Shown: piece by piece, positions 51,541 to 59,754 of the stretch
Layout: every line of letters starts with the position of its first letter
How positions within the stretch are numbered: the stretch's first letter is position 1
The notes under the pieces: model-generated
Database searches by the model: none
The model's input: the letters and a program-made list of their open reading frames with translations, nothing else
What the model was told of the DNA's origin: nothing
Program-made: the position numbers and the translations under genes
Assembly (NCBI GenBank): GCA_963675365.2
Contig: CAXXVA010000003.1
Coordinates: forward strand, 558,001-622,000
Direction of reading: 5' to 3'
Length of the DNA stretch: 64,000 nucleotides
Source of the DNA: CAXXOK01 sp963675365
GTDB taxonomy: Bacteria > Bacillota > Clostridia > Christensenellales > Aristaeellaceae

Positions 51541-51582
51541 CTTGACGGGCGCTTTGTTACAGGCAATGGGCGTGCGTTCCAG

Positions 51583-51611
51583 TTGAAAATCGCGGCCCGT
51601 CATGGTACATT
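51583..51611 (+). promoter_or_regulatory. Promoter of the radical SAM / mutS operon
   Basis: TTGAAA (51583), 17-base spacer, TACATT (51606), 25 bases before the ribosome site GGAGG of the first gene. Confidence 0.55.
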
Positions 51612-51642
51612 GAAAGCTGGAAATTGAGTACGGAGGCGCAGG

Positions 51643-53487
51643 ATGACGGATTGGATCGAACAGATATTGGAACGGGTGGAAAAACCCGTACGCTATATAG
51701 GCGGCGAGCTTAACGCAAGCGTGATTCCCTTTGCGGAAGCGGAGGTTTCCTTTGCGTTTTGCTTCCCGGATACCTACGAGGTCGCCATGTCCCACCTGGG
51801 GATGAAAATACTGTACGGCATCCTCAATTCCATGCCCGGCGTTTTATGCGAGCGCGTTTGCATGCCGTGGGTGGACATGATGAAAGAACTCAAAGCCGAA
51901 AAAATCCCTTTGTTTTCGCTGGAAAGCCGCACGGAACTTTCTAAATTTGATATCGTCGGATTTACACTGCAGTATGAGATGAGCTATACCAACATCCTGC
52001 ACATGCTCGATATGGGCGGCGTTCCCGTGAAATCAGAGGACAGAGGAGAGGATGACCCGATCGTGGTTGCGGGCGGCCCCTGCGCGTCTAACCCCGAGCC
52101 ACTGCACGCGTTTATCGACGCGTTTATGATCGGCGACGGGGAGGACGTCATCCGGGAAGTCACCGCCCTGCTGCGCGACTGGAAAAAATCGGGCGTCCCC
52201 CGAAAGGAACGGCTGAAACGACTTGCGCAGGTCGAGGGCGTGTATGTTCCCTCCTTATACAAGGTAACGTATCAGGACGACGGAACCATCCAAAGCTTTG
52301 CGCCGGCGGTCGAAGGCGTTCCGGCGGTCGTGCGCAAGTGCTTTGTCAACGACCTGGAAAACGCGTTCTATCCCACCGCGCCGCCCGTGCCTTACACCCA
52401 GGTGGTGCACGATCGTATCGTGCTGGAAATCATGCGCGGCTGCACCCAGGGCTGCCGCTTCTGCCATGCGGGGATGTTCTACCGCCCTGTACGCGAGCGC
52501 AGCGTGGAAAAGCTTGTGCAGCTGGCCCAGGAACTGGTGGACAACACCGGTTACGAGGAGATGTCGCTTTCGTCGCTTTCCTCGGGCGATTACTCACAGC
52601 TGCCGGAATTATGCAGGCGCTTGCAGGAGCAGTTTAAGGATCAGCACGTCACGCTGTCGCTGCCGTCACTGCGGATCGACAGCGTACTCAAGGATACGCT
52701 GATCGAATCCGACAACGTCCGCAAATCCAGCCTTACCTTCGCCCCGGAGGCCGGTACGCAAAGGCTTCGGGACGTAATCAACAAAGGCGTGACGGAGGAA
52801 GACCTGGTCGAAAAGCTTAAGGATTCCTTTGAAAACGGCTGGAACAGCGTCAAGCAGTATTTCATGACCGGGCTGCCCACCGAAACAATGGAAGACATCG
52901 AGGGGATTTTCAAACTCAGCAAAACCGCCGTGGATACCTACTACGCTGTGCCCAAACCGCAGCGCGCCAAGGGCCTGCGTATCACGGTCAGTACCTCGGT
53001 GTTCGTGCCTAAGCCCTTTACGCCCTTCCAGTGGTGTGCGCAGGATACACCCGAGGCGATCCGCGAAAAGCAGATCGCGCTGAAAAACATGCTGGGCGCC
53101 ATGCGCGCCGTGCATTACAACTGGCATGATTCGCTTACCAGCCGCATGGAAGCCTGCTTCGCTTTGGGCGACCGCCGCATGGCGGACGTCCTGTACCGCG
53201 CCTATGAGCTCGGCTGCAAGCTGGACGGCTGGAGCGAGCAATACCGCAACGACCTGTGGATGCAGGCGTTCCAGGACACGGGAGTCGATCCCGCGTTTTA
53301 CGCCAACCGCGCGCGCGGAGAAGACGAGATCTTGCCCTGGGATTTCATCGATATCGGCGTCACCAAGGCGTTTCTTCTCAAAGAATGGCAGCGAGCACAG
53401 CGCGCGGAGGTCACCCCGGACTGCCGGGAACACTGCAACGCCTGCGGTTTGCAGCGTGTGAAAGGATTGTGCGCGGCATGCGAATGA
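51643..53487 (+). CDS. B12-binding-domain radical SAM protein (TIGR03960 type)
   Basis: A 614-residue protein. An N-terminal B12-binding-like domain (FCFPDTYEVAMSHLGMKILY; VVAGGPCASNPEPL; FMIGDGEDVI) is followed by a radical SAM barrel with the 4Fe-4S cysteines C267, C271 and C274 (RGCTQGCRFCHAGMFYRP). Function unknown; it is usually next to a DUF2344 gene and the two can be one protein in other species. The C-terminal CNACGLQRVKGLCAAC region has extra Cys. It heads a long plus-strand operon. Confidence 0.92.
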   Translation: MTDWIEQILERVEKPVRYIGGELNASVIPFAEAEVSFAFCFPDTYEVAMSHLGMKILYGILNSMPGVLCERVCMPWVDMMKELKAEKIPLFSLESRTELSKFDIVGFTLQYEMSYTNILHMLDMGGVPVKSEDRGEDDPIVVAGGPCASNPEPLHAFIDAFMIGDGEDVIREVTALLRDWKKSGVPRKERLKRLAQVEGVYVPSLYKVTYQDDGTIQSFAPAVEGVPAVVRKCFVNDLENAFYPTAPPVPYTQVVHDRIVLEIMRGCTQGCRFCHAGMFYRPVRERSVEKLVQLAQELVDNTGYEEMSLSSLSSGDYSQLPELCRRLQEQFKDQHVTLSLPSLRIDSVLKDTLIESDNVRKSSLTFAPEAGTQRLRDVINKGVTEEDLVEKLKDSFENGWNSVKQYFMTGLPTETMEDIEGIFKLSKTAVDTYYAVPKPQRAKGLRITVSTSVFVPKPFTPFQWCAQDTPEAIREKQIALKNMLGAMRAVHYNWHDSLTSRMEACFALGDRRMADVLYRAYELGCKLDGWSEQYRNDLWMQAFQDTGVDPAFYANRARGEDEILPWDFIDIGVTKAFLLKEWQRAQRAEVTPDCREHCNACGLQRVKGLCAACE

Positions 53488-54152
53488 TGGTCACCTTTGA
53501 AAAACCATACGCGCTTAGGCACATCGGCCATTTGGACCTGATGCGCACCATGCAGCGCGCCCTGCGCAGAAGCCGCCTGCCCGTCAAGTACAGCAGGGGC
53601 TTCAATCCGCATATCAAGCTGAGCTTCGCGTCCCCGTTAAGCGTGGGCATCGCGGGTGAACGTGAGATCATGGACGTCAACATGGAAAGCGAGATCGGCG
53701 AGGAAGCCTTTGCCGAAGCTTTGGACCGCGTCATGCCGCCCGGCATGCGGGTGAAGGCTGCACGGGCGATTGACGATACCTTCCCTACGCTCATGAAGCT
53801 TGCGGCGGGGTTCCGCTTCCGCATTGATCCGGATATGGATGCCGAAGCGCTGGCGGAAGCCGTCCAAAAACTGCTGTCGATGGACGAATACATGGCCGTG
53901 CGCAAAACCAAGAGCGGCAAAAACCTTGCAAACATCCGCCCGTACATCCACACGCTGGAAATCAGAAACGGCGCGATCCATTTCACCGCGCTCAATTTGC
54001 AGAGCGGATCGCTCAAACCGGCCGTCGTGATGGAAGCGCTGTTTCAGTTGTCCGATATTGAACCATGTTATAATAAGGTGACGCGCGAAGCCATTTTAGC
54101 CAAAGACAAACAGGACCGCCTGATCCCCCTGGAGGTGATTTCGTTTGACTGA
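53478..54152 (+). CDS. TIGR03936 / DUF2344 family protein
   Basis: A 224-residue protein beginning MRMMVTFEKPYALRHIGHLD, then LMRTMQRALRRSRLPVKYSR and GFNPHIKLSFASPLSVG, the hallmark of DUF2344. Function unknown; it is a constant partner of the upstream radical SAM protein. Start is ATG 53478 (AAAGGA 11 bases upstream) or ATG 53484 in an ATGA overlap; both are in frame. It overlaps the next gene by eight bases. Confidence 0.9.
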   Translation: MRMMVTFEKPYALRHIGHLDLMRTMQRALRRSRLPVKYSRGFNPHIKLSFASPLSVGIAGEREIMDVNMESEIGEEAFAEALDRVMPPGMRVKAARAIDDTFPTLMKLAAGFRFRIDPDMDAEALAEAVQKLLSMDEYMAVRKTKSGKNLANIRPYIHTLEIRNGAIHFTALNLQSGSLKPAVVMEALFQLSDIEPCYNKVTREAILAKDKQDRLIPLEVISFD

Positions 54153-55356
54153 AAAACTGCAGCTCCTTGTCAAGGCCGACGCGCACGGCCGCAGTATCGC
54201 CGTGGAAGAAAACGGACGCCTGGTGGAATTCTATCAGGAGCGCGGCGCGGAGGACAGTCTTGTTAATGCCGTGCTGCTGGGCAAGGTGGACCGCATCATG
54301 AAGGGACTGGAAGCCGCGTTTGTCAAGATCGGCCAGCCCAAGGCCGGCTTCCTGCCGCTGAAAGAGATGGACAGCTTTACGCAAACGTCGAAAGATCCGG
54401 CGCTTGCCGCCGGGGCGCAGGTCGTCGTACAGGTTAAAAAGGATGCAAAGGGAGACAAAGGCGCGTTTTTATCCCGCGATATCGCCCTGCCGGGCCAGTA
54501 CTTGATTTTTATGCCGTTTAACCGCCACGTCGGCGTATCCGAACGGGTGACGGACGAGCAGGAGAGAAAAAGCCTTGCGGAAACCGGGAAACGGCTTTCA
54601 AACGGCGGGTTCGGCGTCATATTGCGCAACGCAGCTCTTGGGCAGAACGAGGATACACTCCGGGACGAACTGGAAACCCTGCGCTCACGCTGGACGCTGA
54701 TCAGCGAAAAAGCGGAGCACGCCAAAGCGCCGGAGCTATTGTACCGGGAGGACTCTTTTTTGTCCGTGCTGGTGCGGGACTACGCGCCGCGCTACAACCT
54801 GCACATTACCTGCAACGATAAGGTCAACCGCATGCCTGCCGCGCCGGTGGGATTATTGTGGGAGCAGATCGGCAACAAAGAGCTGGACGCCCTTTGGGCC
54901 AAACACGCGATCGACGAACAACTGCGCACGGCGCTTTCCCGCCATGTGTCCCTGGCAAATGGCGGAACCCTGACTATCGACGAGCGCGAAGCGCTGACCA
55001 CCATCGACGTCAACTCCGGCTCGTTTACCGCAAAGGACAACGCGGCCTATCAGCTCAACCTCTCCGCCTGTGCGGAGATCGCCGCGCAGATACGGCTTCG
55101 CAACCTGTCGGGTATCCTGATCATCGACTTTGTGGACATGGAGACCGACGAACAGCGACTGCAGGTATCTGCCGCGCTGCAAAATTACCTGACCCGGGAG
55201 CGGCAGAAAACCGTGATTCACGGCTTTACCAGCCTGGGACTGTTGGAAATCACCCGAAAACGCATGGGCGTTACCCTGCGGGACCAGCTCAAGGAGCCCT
55301 GCGGCGCCTGCGGAGGCACGGGATACAAACGGAAAGGGAAACATACGCTTGCATAG
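54145..55356 (+). CDS. rng: Ribonuclease E/G family protein (RNase G-like)
   Basis: A 403-residue endoribonuclease without the long RNase E tail. An N-terminal S1 domain (VNAVLLGKVDRIMKGLEAAF) leads to the RNase H-like and DNase I-like parts with LTTIDVNSGSF (catalytic Asp) and GILIIDFVDME (second Asp), and the zinc-link CGACGGTGY. The 5'-sensor region lies about 120-170. The start is TTG 54145 with GGAGGTG seven bases upstream. In many Clostridia rplU and rpmA follow this gene; here miaB does. Confidence 0.92.
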   Translation: MTEKLQLLVKADAHGRSIAVEENGRLVEFYQERGAEDSLVNAVLLGKVDRIMKGLEAAFVKIGQPKAGFLPLKEMDSFTQTSKDPALAAGAQVVVQVKKDAKGDKGAFLSRDIALPGQYLIFMPFNRHVGVSERVTDEQERKSLAETGKRLSNGGFGVILRNAALGQNEDTLRDELETLRSRWTLISEKAEHAKAPELLYREDSFLSVLVRDYAPRYNLHITCNDKVNRMPAAPVGLLWEQIGNKELDALWAKHAIDEQLRTALSRHVSLANGGTLTIDEREALTTIDVNSGSFTAKDNAAYQLNLSACAEIAAQIRLRNLSGILIIDFVDMETDEQRLQVSAALQNYLTRERQKTVIHGFTSLGLLEITRKRMGVTLRDQLKEPCGACGGTGYKRKGKHTLA

Positions 55357-56746
55357 AGAACCAAAGCTGGTCTCCACGGAGGAGACCAGGGAGCAGGAAA
55401 GGTCCACTGCCGCGCTGCGTACGATGGATTACTGCCCCCGAAGCTACCATATCGTCACCTACGGCTGCCAGATGAACGCGCACGACTCGGAAACCCTCTC
55501 CGGCATGCTCGACCGCATGGGTATGGAAGAGGCGCAGGACCGCAGGGACGCCGATCTGGTGATTTTCAATACCTGCTGCGTGCGCGAAAACGCCGAACGC
55601 CGCGCGCTTGGCAACGTAATCTGGCTTAAACAGCTCAAAAAAGAAAAGCCCGATCTGCTGATCGCCGTATGCGGCTGCATGATCCAGCAGCCCCACATGG
55701 CCGACAGAATTTTAAAGCAGTACCCGTTCATTGATCTGGCCTTCGGCACGCACAATTTATACCGGTTTCCCACGCTTCTCAAAGACCTGCTGGAGACAAA
55801 GCAGCGCGTGATTTCCGTGAGCCGGGAGGAAGACCTGATCGCCGAAGGCCTGCCCGTCAAGCGCCTGAACGACTACAAAGCCTACATTACTATCATGTAT
55901 GGGTGCGACAACTACTGCACCTATTGCATCGTGCCCTATGTGCGCGGGCGGGAACGCAGCCGCCGCATGGACGATATCATGCGCGAGGCGGAAGGGCTTT
56001 ACAAAGCAGGCGTCCAGGAGATCATGCTGCTGGGGCAGAACGTGAACAGCTACGGCGACGGGCGCGATTTTCCAAAGCTTTTAAAGGCGCTGGATTCTAT
56101 CGGCATTCCCCGTATCCGCTTCATGACCTCGCACCCCAAGGATCTGTCCGACGAGCTGATTGAAGTGATGGCAGGCGGCAGGCACATCTGCAACCACCTG
56201 CACCTGCCGGTGCAGAGCGGTTCGAATGAAATTCTCAAAGCCATGAACCGCGGCTACACGCGCGAGCGCTATATCGAGCGCGTACTGGCGCTGCGAAGCG
56301 CCGTGCCGAATATTGGCATCACGACGGATTTCATCGTCGGGTTTCCGGGGGAAACGGACGCGCAGTTCATGGACAGTGTTTCACTTGTTGATGAAATCGG
56401 GTATGATTCTGCATTCACCTTCATTTACAGCCCGCGTATCGGCACCGCGGCCGCGAAGATGAAGGATCAGGTGCCGGCGGATGTTTCCGCCGCGCGGATC
56501 CAGACCCTGATCAAGGCCGTGGAACAGAGCACCGAGCGCGCCCATCAATCGCTGGTGGGAACTGCGCAAGAGGTGCTGGTGGAGGGCGTGTCCAAGCGTT
56601 CCAAAGCCATGGTGTCGGGCAAGGGAAGGCGAAATATCACCGTCACCTTTGCAGGAGAACCAAGTGATATCGGTAAACTAATACAGGTGAAGATCATCTC
56701 GGCGGCGGCCAATACGCTCCGGGGAGAAAAGGAGACTACGGAATGA
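55349..56746 (+). CDS. miaB: tRNA-2-methylthio-N6-dimethylallyladenosine synthase
   Basis: A 465-residue radical SAM methylthiotransferase that adds 2-methylthio to i6A37 in tRNA. The auxiliary cluster cysteines are in TYGCQMNAHDSE, NTCCVRENAE and AVCGCM; the radical SAM cluster is MYGCDNYCTYCIVP. A C-terminal TRAM domain closes the protein (VLVEGVSKRSKAMVSGKGRR). Start TTG 55349 after GGAAAGGGAA overlaps rng by eight bases; MiaA, which makes its substrate, is encoded six genes downstream at 61568. Confidence 0.94.
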   Translation: MHREPKLVSTEETREQERSTAALRTMDYCPRSYHIVTYGCQMNAHDSETLSGMLDRMGMEEAQDRRDADLVIFNTCCVRENAERRALGNVIWLKQLKKEKPDLLIAVCGCMIQQPHMADRILKQYPFIDLAFGTHNLYRFPTLLKDLLETKQRVISVSREEDLIAEGLPVKRLNDYKAYITIMYGCDNYCTYCIVPYVRGRERSRRMDDIMREAEGLYKAGVQEIMLLGQNVNSYGDGRDFPKLLKALDSIGIPRIRFMTSHPKDLSDELIEVMAGGRHICNHLHLPVQSGSNEILKAMNRGYTRERYIERVLALRSAVPNIGITTDFIVGFPGETDAQFMDSVSLVDEIGYDSAFTFIYSPRIGTAAAKMKDQVPADVSAARIQTLIKAVEQSTERAHQSLVGTAQEVLVEGVSKRSKAMVSGKGRRNITVTFAGEPSDIGKLIQVKIISAAANTLRGEKETTE

Positions 56747-57138
56747 ACAAGGTACTTTTACAGGCGGAACTACTGGGGGAGGCCATCCTCGAAAGCGAAG
56801 AATACGTTTCCATGCGCCTGGCTGAACAGGCGGTGCTCGATAACGAAGACGCGCAGAAACTGATCCAGGAATACTCCGAGCTTAAGGACGCGTTCCAGGC
56901 GGAGCTCGCCAAGAAACCGCTGGATAACGACGCGATCGCCAAGGCAGGCGAAGCCGTAAAAGCGGTGGAGGAAAAGCTCTCCGGCAATACGCTGATTAAT
57001 GATATGCGAGAAAAGAGCGGCGAGTATTCCGACCTGATGCAGGAGCTCAACGCCGTGATCGGCCGCGTGGTCAACGGTGAGCCGGAGAATAGCTGCGCCG
57101 GCGGCTGCGAAGGATGCGGAGGATCCTGCTCGCATTAA
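56743..57138 (+). CDS. YlbF family regulator with cysteine-rich tail
   Basis: A 131-residue helical protein of the YlbF/YmcA family; in Bacillus these form the Y-complex with YaaT that helps RNase Y mature mRNAs. Helices span about 8-100 (LAEQAVLDNEDAQKLIQEYS). The C-terminal tail CAGGCEGCGGSCSH carries four Cys, possibly for an iron-sulfur cluster as reported for the Y-complex. ATG 56743 overlaps the miaB stop by ATGA, AGGAGA upstream. Confidence 0.88.
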   Translation: MNKVLLQAELLGEAILESEEYVSMRLAEQAVLDNEDAQKLIQEYSELKDAFQAELAKKPLDNDAIAKAGEAVKAVEEKLSGNTLINDMREKSGEYSDLMQELNAVIGRVVNGEPENSCAGGCEGCGGSCSH

Positions 57139-57159
57139 ATAAAATAATCAGAGGTACAC

Positions 57160-59754
57160 ATGCCGATTTCACCCATGATGCAGCAATACCTGAACATTAA
57201 GCAGCAGCATGAAAACTGTCTGCTGTTTTACCGTGTCGGCGATTTCTATGAAATGTTTTTTGAGGATGCCAAACTGGCGTCCAAGGAGCTGGAACTCGTA
57301 CTGACAGGCAAGGATTGCGGACTTTCGGAACGCGCGCCGATGTGCGGCGTTCCGCATCATGCGGTGAATACGTATGTGCAGCGCCTGATCGAAAAAGGGT
57401 ACAAGGTCGCCATCTGCGAGCAGCTGACCGAACCCACCAAGGGCAAGCAGCCCGTGGAGCGCGACGTGGTGCGTATCATTACGCCCGGCACCGTGGCCGA
57501 CAGCGCGATGCTCGACGAAAAAGAAAACGCCTATATCCTCTGCCTGTATTTCCGGGGGAAGGGCGTTTCTTTGGCATACACGGACGTTTCGACGGGCGAG
57601 TTTACCGTAAGCCTTCTGGGAGACGCGAAGAAGAGACTGCGGGACGAGATCGCCCGCATCGCCCCGCGCGAAATTCTGGCAAACGACGAGCAGGCGCTGT
57701 TTGACTGCGTCGGCGGGGAACTGCCGGTATCGGCAATCCCTTCGGTCGCTTTTGACAAGAAGAACGCCGAAAAGGAGCTGTGCGGGCATTTTCACGTCGC
57801 GTTTGCCGCGGCTTTGGGCTTTGAAGACAGGGATATCCGCCTCAACGCGGCGGGCGCGATGCTGAAATACCTGCGCGACACGCAGAAAAACGCGCTGTCC
57901 CACATCACGCAGGTTTCGTTCCGGCAGGGGCAGGAAACCATGCTGCTGGACGGCGCCACGCGGCGCAACCTGGAGCTTACCCAAACCATGCGTTCCGGCG
58001 AGCGCAAAGGCTCGCTGCTGTGGCTTTTAGACAGAACCAAGACCGCCATGGGCGCAAGGCTGTTAAAAACCTGGGTGGAAGAACCCCTCGTCAGCCGGGA
58101 ACGCATCGAAATGCGATTGAACGCCGTCGAGGCGTTCAAGGACGACGTTCTGGCCGCCGACGAACTGGCGGACGAATTGGAAAACGTATCCGATCTGGAA
58201 CGGCTGTTATCCAAGCTCAGCTACCAGAGCTTCAACGCCCGCGACAGCCTGGCGCTGCGGCGCTCGCTGTTAAGCGTGAAACCGATCAAGGAAAAGCTCA
58301 AGGGCTACAAAGTATCCGGCATCGAATCGCTCTTTCGCACCCTCGCGCCGCTTGACAGCTTGTGCGAACTCATCGACAAAGCGATCCATCCTGATGCGCC
58401 GCCCGCGATTACCGAGGGCGGGATTATCGCCGACGGGTACAACCAGCAGCTTGACGAATACCGCAGCGCCGCGCTGCACGGTAAGCAGTGGCTGATGGAA
58501 CTGGAAGCGAAAGAACGTGGGGAAACCGGGATCAAGAACCTGAAAATCCAGTACAACCGGGTGTTCGGGTACTATATCGAGGTCACCAAATCCAATCTTT
58601 CCCTCGTGCCGGAGCGCTACGCCCGCAGGCAAACCCTGGCCAACGCCGAGCGCTACACCACCCAGGAACTCAATGAGATCGAGCGCAAGATCACCGGCGC
58701 GCAGCAGTCCGCCGTCGCGCTGGAAACCGATCTGTTCGGCGAGGTTCGCAAGACCATCGAAGCGGAAATTCCCGCCATCCAGCAAAACGCGCTGGCGCTG
58801 AAAACGCTGGACGTGCTGTTGTCCCTGTCCAGGGTCGCGCGTGACTACGGCTATGTAAAGCCCGAAATGCTGCAAAACGGATTGCTGGAAATCCAAAACG
58901 GCAGACACCCGATCGTGGAACGTACGCTCCAAAGCGAGCCTTTCGTGCCAAATGATACCCTGATGGACAAGGGCGAGCACCGCATGCTCATTGTGACTGG
59001 GCCCAACATGGCGGGCAAAAGCACCTACATGCGGCAGGTAGCGCAGATCGTCGCCATGGCGCAGATCGGCAGCTTCGTGCCCGCCGACAGCGCCAGAATC
59101 GGCGTTGTCGACCGCATTTTCACCCGCATCGGCGCGTCGGACGACCTGGCGGGCGGGCAGAGCACCTTCATGGTGGAGATGAGTGAAACCGCGAGCATCC
59201 TGCGCAACGCCACGGCGGATTCGCTGATTATCCTCGATGAAATCGGCCGGGGTACGAGCACCTTTGACGGCCTGAGCATCGCCTGGTCGGTGGTGGAATA
59301 CATTCTCGACCAAAAGAAGATCGGCGCCAAAACGCTGTTTGCCACGCATTACCACGAACTCAGCGAGCTGGAAGGCCGCTACGAGGGTGTGAAAAACTAC
59401 TGTATCACCGTCAAGGAGCACGGGGAAGACGTCATTTTCCTGCGCAAGATCGTGCCCGGCGGCGCGGACAGAAGCTACGGCGTGCACGTGGCGCGCATCG
59501 CGGGAATTCCGCCGCAGGTGGTGTCCCGCGCGCACGAAATTCAAGCAAGGCTCGAAGCCAGCGATATCAACCAGGAAACCATCAGCCAGAACATTCTGGA
59601 AACGAAAAAGAAAAAAGACAGGCAGGTTGACCTGTTCCATTTGGCGCACGACGAGCTTGTGGAGGAAATCCAGGGTTTGGACGTCAATGCTATGACCCCG
59701 ATGGAAGCTCTCAACCATTTATACCGCCTGCGCGAAAAAGCAAGGAAACTATAA
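57160..59754 (+). CDS. mutS: DNA mismatch repair protein MutS
   Basis: An 864-residue mismatch sensor. The mismatch-binding FYEMFFEDA motif (Phe-x-Glu) is near residue 30, and the C-terminal ATPase has Walker A GPNMAGKSTYMRQ (about 613), LDEIGRGTSTFDG (Walker B) and the helix-turn-helix after FATHYHEL. Length and domain order are those of MutS1, not MutS2. AGAGGT precedes ATG 57160. Confidence 0.97.
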   Translation: MPISPMMQQYLNIKQQHENCLLFYRVGDFYEMFFEDAKLASKELELVLTGKDCGLSERAPMCGVPHHAVNTYVQRLIEKGYKVAICEQLTEPTKGKQPVERDVVRIITPGTVADSAMLDEKENAYILCLYFRGKGVSLAYTDVSTGEFTVSLLGDAKKRLRDEIARIAPREILANDEQALFDCVGGELPVSAIPSVAFDKKNAEKELCGHFHVAFAAALGFEDRDIRLNAAGAMLKYLRDTQKNALSHITQVSFRQGQETMLLDGATRRNLELTQTMRSGERKGSLLWLLDRTKTAMGARLLKTWVEEPLVSRERIEMRLNAVEAFKDDVLAADELADELENVSDLERLLSKLSYQSFNARDSLALRRSLLSVKPIKEKLKGYKVSGIESLFRTLAPLDSLCELIDKAIHPDAPPAITEGGIIADGYNQQLDEYRSAALHGKQWLMELEAKERGETGIKNLKIQYNRVFGYYIEVTKSNLSLVPERYARRQTLANAERYTTQELNEIERKITGAQQSAVALETDLFGEVRKTIEAEIPAIQQNALALKTLDVLLSLSRVARDYGYVKPEMLQNGLLEIQNGRHPIVERTLQSEPFVPNDTLMDKGEHRMLIVTGPNMAGKSTYMRQVAQIVAMAQIGSFVPADSARIGVVDRIFTRIGASDDLAGGQSTFMVEMSETASILRNATADSLIILDEIGRGTSTFDGLSIAWSVVEYILDQKKIGAKTLFATHYHELSELEGRYEGVKNYCITVKEHGEDVIFLRKIVPGGADRSYGVHVARIAGIPPQVVSRAHEIQARLEASDINQETISQNILETKKKKDRQVDLFHLAHDELVEEIQGLDVNAMTPMEALNHLYRLREKARKL

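Noticed and set aside
54145..55356. Full-length RNase E
   Set aside because: The protein stops after the zinc-link at 403 residues; there is no C-terminal scaffold, so RNase G-like is the better name.
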